Part shown: positions 26,202-34,617 of the stretch, piece after piece
How positions within the stretch are numbered: the stretch's first letter is position 1
How the letters are laid out: every line of letters begins with the position of its first letter
Assembly (NCBI GenBank): GCA_963765135.1
Contig: CAVXUX010000008.1
Location: 310,001 to 374,000, forward strand
From: JACVRW01 sp963765135
GTDB lineage: Bacteria > Actinomycetota > Thermoleophilia > Solirubrobacterales > Thermoleophilaceae
DNA length: 64,000 nucleotides
Reading direction: 5' to 3'
The notes under the pieces: model-generated
The model's input: the letters and a program-made list of their open reading frames with translations, nothing else
Told to the model about the DNA's origin: nothing
Database searches by the model: none
Program-made: the position numbers and the translations under genes

Positions 26202-27263
26202 ATGGACGTAGTCGACACCGCGCAGGAGGCCGCGCAGCTCGAGCACGCCCCGCTGGTCGTGCGCGAGCCGCTCGAGGCGTTCCTCGACGAGCACGACATC
26301 GGATCTGGGCGGGTGGAGGCCGAGCGCATCGGCGAGGGCCACTCGAACTTCACCTTCCTGGTCACGCGCGGCGATGCGCGCGTGGTGCTGCGCCGCCCGC
26401 CGCGACCGCCGCTGCCGCCCTCGGCCCACGACGTGCTGCGCGAGGCGCGCCTGCTGCGGGCGCTCGAGGGCACGCCGGTGCGGGTGCCGCGCGTGCTCGC
26501 CGAGAGCGACGAGTCGGTACTGGGCGTGCCCTTCTACGTCATGGAGGAGATGCACGGCACGGTGATCACGAGCGCGATGCCGGAAGCGCTCGACTCACAG
26601 GCCGGGCGCCGGGGCGTGTGCGAGGAGCTGGTCGACGCGCTGGCCGATATCCACGCCGTCGACTGGCGGGCCTGCGGGCTCGAGGGATACGGCAAGCCGA
26701 CCGGCTACCTCGAGCGCCAGCTGCGCCGCTTCACCGGCCTGTGGGAGTTCAACAAGACGCGCGAGCTGCCGGTGGTCGAGGAGGTCGGCGCGTGGCTCGC
26801 GAGCAACCTGCCCGACTCGCCCGAGTCGACGATCGTCCACGGCGACTACCGGCTCGGCAACGTGATGGTCGCCGACGACGCGCCCGCCCGCCTGGTCGCG
26901 ATCTTCGACTGGGAGCTGTCCACGATCGGCGACCCGCTCGCGGACGTGGGCTACCTGACCGTCACCTGGGCCGAGCCCGACGATCCCGCCGACGTGTCGT
27001 TCTCGAGCCTGTCGGCGGCGACGAGGCAGTCGGGCTTCCTGACCCGCGCCGAGCTGACCGCGCGCTACGAGGAGCGCAGCGGCCGGTCGGTCTCCGCTCT
27101 GAACTGGTACCAGGCGCTCGCGCTGTGGAAGGCGGCCGTGTTCATGGAGGGCAACTACAAGCGCTTCACGATGGGCAACTCCGACGACGAGTACCTGGCG
27201 ATGTTCGACGAGGGCGTCCCGGCGCTCGCCGAGAAGGCGCGGGAGGTCGCGCTGGCTCGATGA
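26202..27263 (+). CDS. APH-family phosphotransferase, ACAD10/11-like
   Basis: 353 residues, an aminoglycoside-phosphotransferase-fold kinase. The nucleotide loop is GEGHSNFTFLV with Lys replaced by Arg in VVLRRPPRPP, as in the ACAD10/ACAD11-associated group; the catalytic loop is IVHGDYRLGNVMV and the metal motif AIFDWELSTIGDPLADVGYL. Members of this group phosphorylate small hydroxylated molecules; in vertebrate ACAD11 the kinase acts on 4-hydroxyacyl-CoA. It overlaps the HAD gene by 4 bases, so kinase and phosphatase are made together. Antibiotic resistance is unlikely. Confidence 0.85.
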   Translation: MDVVDTAQEAAQLEHAPLVVREPLEAFLDEHDIGSGRVEAERIGEGHSNFTFLVTRGDARVVLRRPPRPPLPPSAHDVLREARLLRALEGTPVRVPRVLAESDESVLGVPFYVMEEMHGTVITSAMPEALDSQAGRRGVCEELVDALADIHAVDWRACGLEGYGKPTGYLERQLRRFTGLWEFNKTRELPVVEEVGAWLASNLPDSPESTIVHGDYRLGNVMVADDAPARLVAIFDWELSTIGDPLADVGYLTVTWAEPDDPADVSFSSLSAATRQSGFLTRAELTARYEERSGRSVSALNWYQALALWKAAVFMEGNYKRFTMGNSDDEYLAMFDEGVPALAEKAREVALAR

Positions 27264-27865
27264 AGGGGCTCCTGCTCGACTGGGGCGGCGTCCTCACCTC
27301 GAACGTCTTCGACTCCTTCCGCGACTTCTGCGTGGCGGAGGGGCTGGCACCCGACGCCGTCAAGCGGCTCTTCCGGGACGAGCCGCGGGCGCGCGAGCTC
27401 GTGCGCGGGCTGGAGACCGAGGCGCTGTCGGAGGACGAGTTCGGCGAGCGCTTCGGCGAGCTGCTCGAGCTCGAGGACCGGACCCGGCTGATCGAGCGGA
27501 TGTTCGGCGGGGTGCGCCCGGACGAGCGCATGCTGGCTGCCGTGCGCACGGTGCGCGCGGCCGGCTTCCGCACCGGGCTGATCTCCAATTCGATGGGCGG
27601 CGCCAGCTACGACCGCGCCATCTTCCCCGAGCTGTTCGACGGCGTGGTGATCTCCGGCGACGTGGGGATGCACAAGCCGCAGCCGGAGATCTTCCTGCTC
27701 GGCGCGGAGCGCGCCGGCGTGGCGCCCAAGCTGTGCGTGTTCGTGGACGACCTGCGCGAGAACTGCGACGGCGCCGAGGCGGTCGGGATGACGGCCGTGC
27801 TGCACCGCGGCGCGGACACAACGCTGCCGGAGCTGGAGCGCCTGCTCGGCGTGGAGCTGGCCTAG
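27260..27865 (+). CDS. HAD-superfamily hydrolase, ACAD10 N-terminal-like
   Basis: 201 residues. HAD motifs: LLLDWGGVLTSNVF (here D-x-G-G, with the second Asp of DxD replaced by Gly, as in the ACAD10/epoxide-hydrolase-N type), GLISNSMGG, KPQPEIFLLGAERAG and VFVDDLRENCDGAEAVGM. The N-terminal WGGV pattern marks a subgroup whose phosphatase activity is uncertain. It is translationally coupled to the APH-like kinase and overlaps the next HAD gene by one base. Confidence 0.85.
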   Translation: MKGLLLDWGGVLTSNVFDSFRDFCVAEGLAPDAVKRLFRDEPRARELVRGLETEALSEDEFGERFGELLELEDRTRLIERMFGGVRPDERMLAAVRTVRAAGFRTGLISNSMGGASYDRAIFPELFDGVVISGDVGMHKPQPEIFLLGAERAGVAPKLCVFVDDLRENCDGAEAVGMTAVLHRGADTTLPELERLLGVELA

Positions 27866-28530
27866 TGCTGCTGGTGCTCTGGGACGTGGACGGGACGCTG
27901 GTGCGCACGGCCGGCCACGGCCGCTACGCGTTCGAGGAGGCGTTCGAGGCGGTGGTCGGGCGCGTGCCGGAGCCGGTCGACTACGCCGGGCGCACCGACA
28001 AGCAGATCGCGCTGACGATGCTCGCCGGCGAGCACGAGCACCTGCCGCGCGTGCTGGAGGAGCTGGCGGGCGCCCTCGAGCTGCGCAAGGAGCGGATGCG
28101 CGAGGAGGGCTACGCCTACCCGGGCGTGGCCGAGGTGCTCGAGGAGCTGCACGGTCGCGACGACGTGATCCAGTCGCTGCTCACCGGCAACATCCAGCCG
28201 AACGCGGTGATCAAGACCAGCGCGTTCGGTCTCGACCGCTGGCTCGACTTCGAGGTCGGCGCCTACGGCTCGGACCCTCACGAGGAGCGGTCCGACCTGG
28301 TCGCGGTCGCGCGTGCACGGGCGGCGGCGAAGTACGCGGAGCCGACCGGCGCGGTGCTCGTGGGCGACACCCCGCTCGACGTGCGCGCGGCGCACGAGGC
28401 GGGCGCCCGGGCCGTGGCGGTGGCGACCGGGTTCGCCGACCCGGAGACGCTGCGCGCGTCGGGGCCGGACGCCTACCTGGAGGACTTCGCGGACACGGCC
28501 GCCGCGGTCGCGGCGATCACTTCCACTTGA
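27865..28530 (+). CDS. HAD-superfamily phosphatase (phosphoglycolate phosphatase-like)
   Basis: 221 residues with all HAD motifs: LWDVDGTLVRTAGHGR (DxD nucleophile), SLLTGNIQPN (Thr), Lys region DLVAVARARAAAKY and LVGDTPLDVRAAHEAGARAVAVATG. The helical cap lies between residues ~20 and ~90. This class removes phosphate from small molecules such as phosphoglycolate; the exact substrate is unknown. GTG at 27865 shares one base with the TAG stop of the preceding gene. It converges on the thioredoxin-like gene with a 14-base overlap. Confidence 0.85.
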   Translation: MLLVLWDVDGTLVRTAGHGRYAFEEAFEAVVGRVPEPVDYAGRTDKQIALTMLAGEHEHLPRVLEELAGALELRKERMREEGYAYPGVAEVLEELHGRDDVIQSLLTGNIQPNAVIKTSAFGLDRWLDFEVGAYGSDPHEERSDLVAVARARAAAKYAEPTGAVLVGDTPLDVRAAHEAGARAVAVATGFADPETLRASGPDAYLEDFADTAAAVAAITST

Positions 28531-29020
28531 CGCTGCAGCCGACGGGGTCGGTCTCCGCGCGCTCGGGCTCGGCGCCGCTCAGCACCGCGTCGAGCGCTTC
28601 GCGCAGCCAGTTCGCGTTCTGGGCCGCATCGCGGTGGTCGCTGTCCGGCGCGCCGCGGTAGCGCAACCGCAAATCGGCATCCAGGACGAACACGTCGGGC
28701 GTGGTCTTCGCGTCGTACGCTCGGGCGACTTCTTGGCTCTCGTCGCGCAGGTACGGGTGCGGCCAGCCGCCGTCGGCCTCGACCCGCTCCTTCATCGCCT
28801 CGTACGAGTCGGTCGGGTAGCGCTCCGCGTCGTTCGGGTTGATCGCCAGGAACGTGACCTGCGGGTAGTCGCGCGCCACCTGCAGCAGGCGCTCGTGCCA
28901 GCCCAGCGCGTAAGGGCAGTGGTTGCACGTGAACACGACGACGGTTGCGCCATCGGGCCCGTGCTCGGTGCCGTCGGTGTCCGGCAGCGAGAAGGTGGGT
29001 GCCTCGTCACCGATGTTCAT
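28517..29020 (-). CDS. Thioredoxin-fold redoxin (AhpC/TSA-like)
   Basis: 167 residues. It starts MNIGDEAPTFSLPDTDG, typical of redoxins, and has the CxxC active site in VVVFTCNHCPYALGW. The region VTFLAINPNDAERYPTDSYEAM and TTPDVFVLDADLRLRYRG (cis-Pro loop) complete the fold. It is predicted cytosolic. It is last in a minus-strand run with a helicase, a cyclophilin and another thioredoxin-like protein, each overlapping the next. Peroxidase or reductase activity is likely; the partner is unknown. Confidence 0.85.
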   Translation of the reverse strand: MNIGDEAPTFSLPDTDGTEHGPDGATVVVFTCNHCPYALGWHERLLQVARDYPQVTFLAINPNDAERYPTDSYEAMKERVEADGGWPHPYLRDESQEVARAYDAKTTPDVFVLDADLRLRYRGAPDSDHRDAAQNANWLREALDAVLSGAEPERAETDPVGCSVKWK

Positions 29021-29327
29021 CGATCCTCCTTACTGCCTCACGTAGGTCCTCGGGATCCGGCGTGGCCGAGATCCGGCCGTCGCGCAGCCGGTAGACGCGG
29101 CAGGTGAGCGAGAAGGGCTCGGTCTCCGGGGACGGGATCGCGTCCACGCCGTCGAGCCGTACCGTCGGCGAGCCGGGGAAGCGCTCGGCGCGCGCCTGCT
29201 CGTCGGTTTCCACCTCGACGAGGTCGACGTCCGCCTCCACGCCCTCGTCGCGCAGGACGCGTCTCAGGTCCCCGAGCGTCTCGGGGTAGGAGGGGCAGCC
29301 CTCCCACCAGAGCAGCTCAACCTTCAT
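29007..29327 (-). CDS. Small thioredoxin-like protein (WEGCPSY type)
   Basis: 106 residues. It opens KVELLWWEGCPSYPETLGDL, a thioredoxin-like strand-loop with a single Cys, and has a cis-Pro loop FPGSPTVRLDGVD and a later Cys in LTCRVYR. This widespread actinobacterial family is often annotated as thioredoxin or alkylmercury-lyase-like without proof. It overlaps the redoxin gene by 14 bases and the cyclophilin stop by 11, so the three are co-translated. Confidence 0.8.
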   Translation of the reverse strand: MKVELLWWEGCPSYPETLGDLRRVLRDEGVEADVDLVEVETDEQARAERFPGSPTVRLDGVDAIPSPETEPFSLTCRVYRLRDGRISATPDPEDLREAVRRIDEHR

Positions 29328-29778
29328 GCACCTCCACCCGCTCGATCAGGGCGTCGTTCACAGGGCGGTCCTGAGCGCCGGTCTCGGTGCCCTCGATCGA
29401 GTCGACGGCCTCCATGCCCGAGGTCACGCGGCCGAACACGGTGTGCTTGCCGTCCAGCCAAGGGGCGGCCTCGGTGGTCACGATGAAGAACTGGCTGCCG
29501 TTGGTGTTGGGGCCGGCGTTGGCCATCGCGAGCGCCCCGCGAACGATCTTGTTCTCGTTGATCTCGTCCTCGAACTCGTAGCCCGGGCCGCCGGTGCCGG
29601 TGCCCTGCGGGCAGCCGCCCTGGATCATGAAGTCGCGGATCACGCGGTGGAAGATCAGCCCGTCGTAGTAGCCGTCCTTCGAGAGCTTCACGAAGTTGTC
29701 GACCGTCTTGGGCGCGTCCTCGTCGAACAGCTCCAGCTGAATCTCGCCGTGGTTGGTGTGCATCGTGGCCTGGCTCAT
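29317..29778 (-). CDS. Peptidyl-prolyl cis-trans isomerase (cyclophilin)
   Basis: 153 residues, a cytosolic cyclophilin A-type foldase. Active-site residues are visible in IFHRVIRDFMIQGGCPQGTG (Arg, Phe, Gln), ALAMANAGPNTNGSQFFI and the conserved Trp/His region WLDGKHTVFGRVTSGMEAV. No signal peptide. It overlaps the helicase stop by 4 bases. Pairing a foldase with two thiol proteins and an RNA helicase fits a stress or cold response operon (inference). Confidence 0.93.
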   Translation of the reverse strand: MSQATMHTNHGEIQLELFDEDAPKTVDNFVKLSKDGYYDGLIFHRVIRDFMIQGGCPQGTGTGGPGYEFEDEINENKIVRGALAMANAGPNTNGSQFFIVTTEAAPWLDGKHTVFGRVTSGMEAVDSIEGTETGAQDRPVNDALIERVEVHEG

Positions 29779-31235
29779 CGTCTCTTCGCTACCTCCACTC
29801 GGAGTTCCACTCCCCTTGCTTGCTTACCCGAAACGCTCTCGGCCACCTGCTGCGCGCGCTCCGCGGGGACCTCGACGAAGCTGAAGCGCTCGAGGACGCG
29901 CACGTTGCGCACGTCGTCGTTCTCCAGGTGGGTGTTGTCGACCACGGCGCGCACGATGTCCGCCGGCTCGATGCCGTCCTGGCGCCCCGAGCCAACGACG
30001 AGCTTGGAGTAGGGAACACCCTCGCGCTGGTGTGGCTTTGTGTGCCGAGGGCGGCGTGTCTCGCGCTCGCGTGGCTTGCGCTCTCGGGGCGTGCGCTCGC
30101 GCGGCTCGCGCTGCGCGCCCCGGCCGTCGCCGTTCGCCACCCAGGGCTCGATATCCGTCTTCGCGTGGCGCTCGATCGCCTCCAGCTCGCGCCGCTGCTT
30201 GGGCGTGATCAGCGTGATCGCGCGGCCGCTCTCGCCGGCACGGCCGGTGCGGCCGATGCGGTGCACGTAGATGTCGGGGGAGTTGGGGATGTCGTAGTTC
30301 ACGACGTGGCTGACGCCCGTGATGTCGAGGCCGCGGGCGGCGACGTCGGTGGCCACGAGCAGTCGCTCGCGCCCGCCCTTGAAGGCGATCATCACCCCGT
30401 CGCGCTGGCCCTGTGACATGTCGCCGTGCAGGGCCTTCACGCGCACCCCGGCGTCGCCGAGCCGGCGTGCCAGGCGGTCGACGCCGATCTTGGTGCGGGC
30501 GAAGACGATCGCCTGCTCGGGCCGCTCGGCCTGGATGACCTTCACCAGGGCGTCGAGCTTCTCGCGGTCGGACACCTCGACGTAGTAGTGGTCGACGGTG
30601 TCGATCGTGAGCGTGGCGGCGCGCACTTGAATCTCCACCGGGTCGTGCATGAACTGCTCGGCCAAGCGGCGGATCTCGGCGGGCACGGTGGCGCTGAAGA
30701 GCGCGGTCTGGCGGCCCATCGGGGCGCGCCGCATGATCGACTCCACGTCCTCGAGGAAGCCGAGGTCGAGCATCTCGTCGGCCTCGTCGAGCACGACGTA
30801 GCGCACGTCGTCGAGGTACAGGTGGTGGCGGTTCATCATGTCCATCACGCGCCCGACCGTGCCCACGGCCACGTGGGCCTCCTTGAGGCGGGTGGCCTGG
30901 TCGCGAATCGGCGCGCCGCCGAAGACGGCGACGACCTCGATCCCCTTGCGCTCGCCGTAGGCCCTCAAGGCCTGGGTGACCTGGATGCAGAGCTCACGAG
31001 TCGGGGTGAGCACGAGCGCCTGGACGGCGGCATGCTCGGGATCGATGTACTCGACCATCGGCAGGCCAAACGCGGCCGTCTTGCCGGTGCCCGTCTGAGC
31101 CTGGCCGATCACGTCCTTTCCCTCCAGCAGCGGCGGCACAGCCTGCTCCTGAATAGGGGTCGGCCGCTCGTACCCGAGGTGAGCCAGCGCCTCGAGCGTG
31201 GACTCGGAGAGCCCCAGATCCTTGAACGTCGGCAT
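29775..31235 (-). CDS. DEAD-box RNA helicase (CshA/DeaD-like)
   Basis: 486 residues. The Q motif (LGYERPTPIQEQAVPPLL), Walker A AQTGTGKTAA, PTRELCIQV, DEAD within VLDEADEMLDLG, SAT within LFSATVPAEI, ARTKIGVDRL and HRIGRTGRAGE are all intact. After residue ~370 comes an Arg/Glu-rich linker (REPRERTPRERKPRERE) and then a DbpA-type RNA-binding domain (YSKLVVGSGRQDGIEPADIV to FSFVEVPAERAQQVAES). Such enzymes unwind structured RNA in ribosome assembly and RNA decay. TACCCT lies 10 bases before ATG 31235. Confidence 0.94.
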   Translation of the reverse strand: MPTFKDLGLSESTLEALAHLGYERPTPIQEQAVPPLLEGKDVIGQAQTGTGKTAAFGLPMVEYIDPEHAAVQALVLTPTRELCIQVTQALRAYGERKGIEVVAVFGGAPIRDQATRLKEAHVAVGTVGRVMDMMNRHHLYLDDVRYVVLDEADEMLDLGFLEDVESIMRRAPMGRQTALFSATVPAEIRRLAEQFMHDPVEIQVRAATLTIDTVDHYYVEVSDREKLDALVKVIQAERPEQAIVFARTKIGVDRLARRLGDAGVRVKALHGDMSQGQRDGVMIAFKGGRERLLVATDVAARGLDITGVSHVVNYDIPNSPDIYVHRIGRTGRAGESGRAITLITPKQRRELEAIERHAKTDIEPWVANGDGRGAQREPRERTPRERKPRERETRRPRHTKPHQREGVPYSKLVVGSGRQDGIEPADIVRAVVDNTHLENDDVRNVRVLERFSFVEVPAERAQQVAESVSGKQARGVELRVEVAKRR

Positions 31236-31245
31236 GCGGTCGCTG

Positions 31246-31251
31246 AGGGTA
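31246..31251 (-). promoter_or_regulatory. Probable -10 element of the helicase operon
   Basis: Minus-strand TACCCT ending 10 bases before ATG 31235, the first gene of the helicase-cyclophilin-thioredoxin-redoxin run. Confidence 0.45.
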
Positions 31252-31326
31252 CTCGGTGCGCGGTGGCGAGCCCGGCGGCCTACGACGGGGGGGCGAACCC
31301 GGGGGCTGGACGAGTTTCTCTCCGGT

Positions 31327-32229
31327 ATGCGAGAAGAAAATCGACCAACCCCCCGCTGGCCGACGGGTCGTGGCGCTTGCCGAGCGGCAGCACGGGGTCG
31401 TCACACGTGCGCAGCTGCATCGAGATCGGGCTGAGCGATCGAAGGGATCGGGCGCCGTGTGGAGGACGGCCGGCTCTGGCGCGTGCATCAGGGCGTCTAC
31501 GCGGTAGGCCGGCCCACGCTGACGCTCCAGGGCCGCTTCATTGCTGCTGTTCTCAGCTGTGGGCCCGGCGCGGCGCTGAGCCATTGGCGGCCGGCGTTCT
31601 GCTGGGCCTGCTCGAGCGAGCGCGGCCCGCAGGATCGACGTCACCGTGCCCGGCAGCGGTGGGCGGAGACGCCGAGGCGCGGTGATCATCCACCGCGCGG
31701 CGCTGCCCGACACCGACGTCACCACCAAACACGGCATCCCAGTCACCACCCCCGCCCGCACCCTGATCGACCTCGCCGACGTCCTCCCCAGGCGCCGCCT
31801 CGAGCGTGCCCTCGACGAGGCGGCCTACCTGCGGCTCGACGTCACGGATCTCCAGCCACGCCCGGGCCGGCGCGGCAGCGGGACCCTGGCGGAGCTCATA
31901 CAGCGACACGACGCCGGCACCACCAGGACGCGCTCAGACCTGGAGGAGCGCATGCTCAGCCTCCTTCATCGCTTCCGTTTGCCCGACGCCGGAGGTGAAC
32001 AGCAGCATCGAGGGCTACACGGTCGACTTCGCCTGGCGCGACGCAGCGGTTGATCGTCGAGACCGACGGCTGGGCGGCGCACGGCACGCGCAGCGCGTTC
32101 GAGCGCGATCGCCGGCGCGACGCCGACCTGCTCGCCGCCGGCTGGCGCGTGCTGCGCGTCAGCTACGAGCGGCTCGAGCGCGCGCCGGAGTGGGTGGCCG
32201 AGCGGATCGCCGAGGCGCTGCGTGCCTAG
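31327..32229 (+). pseudogene. Decayed DUF559 endonuclease-like gene with AbiEi-type N-terminus
   Basis: Read across several frames the region encodes about 300 residues: an N-terminal helix-turn-helix-like part (VVALAERQHGVVTRAQLH, EDGRLWRVHQGVYAVGRP), a middle part (LTLQGRFIAAVLSCGPGAAL, TPARTLIDLADVLPRRRLER) and a Vsr/DUF559-like nuclease end (YTVDFAWRDAA, LIVETDGWAAHGTR, LLAAGWRVLRVSYERL). At least five single-base frame changes are needed in 0.9 kb, near 31430, 31590, 31640, 31985 and 32050, much denser than elsewhere in the window. This fits a real pseudogene, although errors cannot be excluded. Genes of this type are numerous in soil actinobacteria and are often called AbiEi-like, but no cognate toxin is present here. 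Confidence 0.65.
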
Positions 32230-33176
32230 CGCGACGGGTCCAGCAGCAGCTTGCCGCTCGTGCGCCGCGCGTGCATGTCCTCGTGGGCGCGGCGCACGTC
32301 GGAGAGCGGGTAGGTCTCGCCGATCTGAGGCTTCAGCTCGCCCCGGGCCGCCCTGTCGAACAGGTCCGCCAGCGGCTCTTCGATCATGTCCCGCCGTCCG
32401 AGGCAGTGCATGAGCCAGAACCCCACCACGCTCCTGCTCTTGCGCATCAGGCGGCCGGTCTCGACCGTGTTCTGCTCCCTCCCGGCGATGCCGTAGGTCA
32501 CGATCCGCCCGAACGGCGCGAGCGCGTCGAACGACTGCGCGAACACGTGCCCGCCGCCCATCTCGAGCACGACGTCCACCTGGTTGCCCTCGTTGGCGTC
32601 GATCAGAGCGGCCTTGAGGTCGTGCTCGCCCGTGTCCACGGCCGCGTCGGCGCCCAACGACAGACACATGTCGCGCTTCTCTTCGGTGCTCGCCGTTGCG
32701 ATCACGCGACCGGCGCCGAACGGCTTCGCGAGCTGCAGGGCGAGCGACCCCACCCCACCCGCTCCGGAAATCACGACCACGGACTCGCCGGCAGCGAGCT
32801 TGGCCGACGTCTTGTACAGATGCCACGCCGTCAGCCCCTGGATGAGCAGCGCCAGGGCAGCCTCCTCGTCGAGGCCGTCCGGGATCGGGTAGACCACCGC
32901 CTCGTGCGCCACCGCGTACTCGGCGTAGCCGCCCGTGCCGATCAGCGCGATGACGCGCTGCCCGTCCGGCGTCGTCCCGGCCACTTCGCCCCCGATGATC
33001 AGGGGGGTCTCGTACCGGGCCAGGTACGAGTTCTCACGGGCGTGGGTGTCGGCGAAGTTCATCCCCGCCCGGGACACCTCGATCAGCACCTGGCCCTCGC
33101 CCGGCTCCGGCTTGGACACCTCCGCGACCTGGAGCACCTCCGGGCCGCCGAACTCCTCGATCTGGACGGCGCGCAT
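32226..33176 (-). CDS. Zinc-free quinone oxidoreductase-like MDR reductase
   Basis: 316 residues, medium-chain dehydrogenase/reductase of the NADPH:quinone reductase type. Motifs: QIEEFGGPEVLQVAEV, RAGMNFADTHAR (no zinc ligands), the NADP loop VVISGAGGVGSLALQLAK and C-terminal GKLLLDPSR. It reduces quinones or enones with NADPH (family knowledge). It stands alone: TAGGCT lies 6 bases before ATG 33176, and the stop overlaps the end of the DUF559 remnant. Confidence 0.88.
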   Translation of the reverse strand: MRAVQIEEFGGPEVLQVAEVSKPEPGEGQVLIEVSRAGMNFADTHARENSYLARYETPLIIGGEVAGTTPDGQRVIALIGTGGYAEYAVAHEAVVYPIPDGLDEEAALALLIQGLTAWHLYKTSAKLAAGESVVVISGAGGVGSLALQLAKPFGAGRVIATASTEEKRDMCLSLGADAAVDTGEHDLKAALIDANEGNQVDVVLEMGGGHVFAQSFDALAPFGRIVTYGIAGREQNTVETGRLMRKSRSVVGFWLMHCLGRRDMIEEPLADLFDRAARGELKPQIGETYPLSDVRRAHEDMHARRTSGKLLLDPSR

Positions 33177-33182
33177 CGCGCC

Positions 33183-33188
33183 AGCCTA
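33183..33188 (-). promoter_or_regulatory. Probable -10 element of the quinone reductase gene
   Basis: Minus-strand TAGGCT ending exactly 6 bases before ATG 33176, a clear case of the leaderless pattern. Confidence 0.55.
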
Positions 33189-34022
33189 TTAGGCGGGGCG
33201 CGCCATCTCCTCGCCGACCTCGCTCGCCACGCGCGCCGCGAGGTAGCGGGTGGCGTCGATCAGGTAGGTGAGGTTGCCGGCGTCCTCCAGCGGACGCGGC
33301 ACGAACACGCACAGCGTGCCCGCCTTCAGCTCGAACCCGGGCGACAGAGGGTGATTGGCCAGCCAGCTCACCACCGTCGGCGCGAACAGCCGGCGCACCA
33401 TCAGGTCCTCCTGATCGCTGGCGGCGCGCAGCTCGTAGCGCTCCACGAACGCCGTGCTCTCCACCTCGACTGTCCGCACCGGCGTGCGGCCCAGCCAATC
33501 GGAGTAGGGAGCGAACAGACCCCGCCGCGGGTGCAGGTAGATGCCGCGGAAGAACGGCAACGACGGGTCGAGGTCGACCACGCAGATCGTGAACCGGTTG
33601 CGCTCCTTGACCGAGGTGGTGCCGTCCGAGTCCTTCTGGATGCGCTCCCAGACGAGCTGCCCCAACCCGCCGTCGAGCGCGCCGGGCAGCCGGCCCTGCA
33701 TCCACTGCTCCACGTGGCGCCGGTTGCCCGCCCCCAGGAGCGGCGTCATCGTCAGCAGCGAGGTCTGGTTGGCGTACATCAGCCCAACCGAGCTGGCGAA
33801 CTCGAAGTAGAAGTTGTTCGCCGCCGCCCGGTCGGCGAAGTACCAGGCGATGCCCGCCACCCCCAGCACGATCGCGGCCGGCCCGCCCAGCATGATCGCC
33901 AGGTTGGCCTGCCAGGCGCCGACCGTGAACGCCGCGAGCGACCCGAAGGCCATCCCGTACGCCGCCGGCGCGCTCCCCAGATACGAACGAAACAGCTGCC
34001 GCTGGCCGCTGTCGGCGTTCAC
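33189..34022 (-). CDS. DUF3137-like membrane protein, LemA partner
   Basis: 277 residues. Two adjacent membrane helices lie near the N-terminus (AYGMAFGSLAAFTVGAW and AIMLGGPAAIVLGVAGIAWYF), followed by a large soluble domain with NFYFEFASSVGLMYANQ and ELRAASDQEDLMVRRLFAP, a pattern seen in proteins encoded beside LemA. GTG 34022 has GGAG 6 bases upstream and lies 10 bases after the LemA stop. The biochemical role of LemA partners is unknown. Confidence 0.75.
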   Translation of the reverse strand: MNADSGQRQLFRSYLGSAPAAYGMAFGSLAAFTVGAWQANLAIMLGGPAAIVLGVAGIAWYFADRAAANNFYFEFASSVGLMYANQTSLLTMTPLLGAGNRRHVEQWMQGRLPGALDGGLGQLVWERIQKDSDGTTSVKERNRFTICVVDLDPSLPFFRGIYLHPRRGLFAPYSDWLGRTPVRTVEVESTAFVERYELRAASDQEDLMVRRLFAPTVVSWLANHPLSPGFELKAGTLCVFVPRPLEDAGNLTYLIDATRYLAARVASEVGEEMARPA

Positions 34023-34031
34023 CGCGAGCTC

Positions 34032-34586
34032 CTAGAAGGCGACCTGCGGCACGTTGCGCTCGGCGGGGGCCTCGATCTCGAAGAACTCCCGCGTGGTGAA
34101 CGACATCGTCCCCGCGATCAGCAGCGTGGGGAACTGCTGGGTGCGCGTGTTGTAGTGCTGCACGTTCGAGTTGTAGATCCGGCGCGCGGCCTGGATCTCG
34201 TCCTCGATCCCACTCAGCTCGGCCTGCAGGCGCTGGAAGCTCTCCGACGCCTTCAGGTCCGGATAGGCCTCGGCCAACGCGTTGATGCCGCCGAGCGCGC
34301 TCGTCAGCCGAGCCTCGGCGCGCTCCACCGCGGCCGGCTCGGCGGCCTCCACCGCGGCCAGCCGCGCCACGGTCACGTTCTGCAGCGTCTCGCGCTCGTG
34401 GGACGCGTAGCCCTTGACCGTCTCGACGAGGTTGGGCACCAGGTCGTGGCGGCGCTTGAGCTGCACGTCGATGCCGCTCCAGGCCTCGTCGACCTTGTTG
34501 CGCGACTTCACGAGCGCGTTGTAGGCGACCACGCTCCACAAGGCCAGCAGCGCGAGCACCCCGAGCACGATGTAAACGACGGTCAT
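34032..34586 (-). CDS. lemA: LemA-family protein
   Basis: 184 residues, full length. One N-terminal membrane helix (VVYIVLGVLALLALWSVVAYN) then the diagnostic NALVKSRNKVDEAWSGIDVQLKRRHDLVPNL split across the helix end, LVETVKGYASHE, EAYPDLKASESFQRLQAEL and RRIYNSNVQHYNT. LemA proteins form coiled-coil assemblies at the membrane; their function is still unclear. It is divergent from the PfkB kinase, with starts 32 bases apart. Confidence 0.92.
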   Translation of the reverse strand: MTVVYIVLGVLALLALWSVVAYNALVKSRNKVDEAWSGIDVQLKRRHDLVPNLVETVKGYASHERETLQNVTVARLAAVEAAEPAAVERAEARLTSALGGINALAEAYPDLKASESFQRLQAELSGIEDEIQAARRIYNSNVQHYNTRTQQFPTLLIAGTMSFTTREFFEIEAPAERNVPQVAF

Positions 34587-34617
34587 AGGGCGGTTATCGG
34601 CTAGCCTCCGCGACCGC

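Noticed and set aside
26202..27263. Aminoglycoside resistance phosphotransferase
   Set aside because: Sequence motifs and the coupled HAD gene fit the ACAD10/11-type metabolic kinases better than resistance enzymes.
31327..32229. Active AbiE-type toxin-antitoxin defence system
   Set aside because: No AbiEii nucleotidyltransferase is next to it and the gene is broken in several places.
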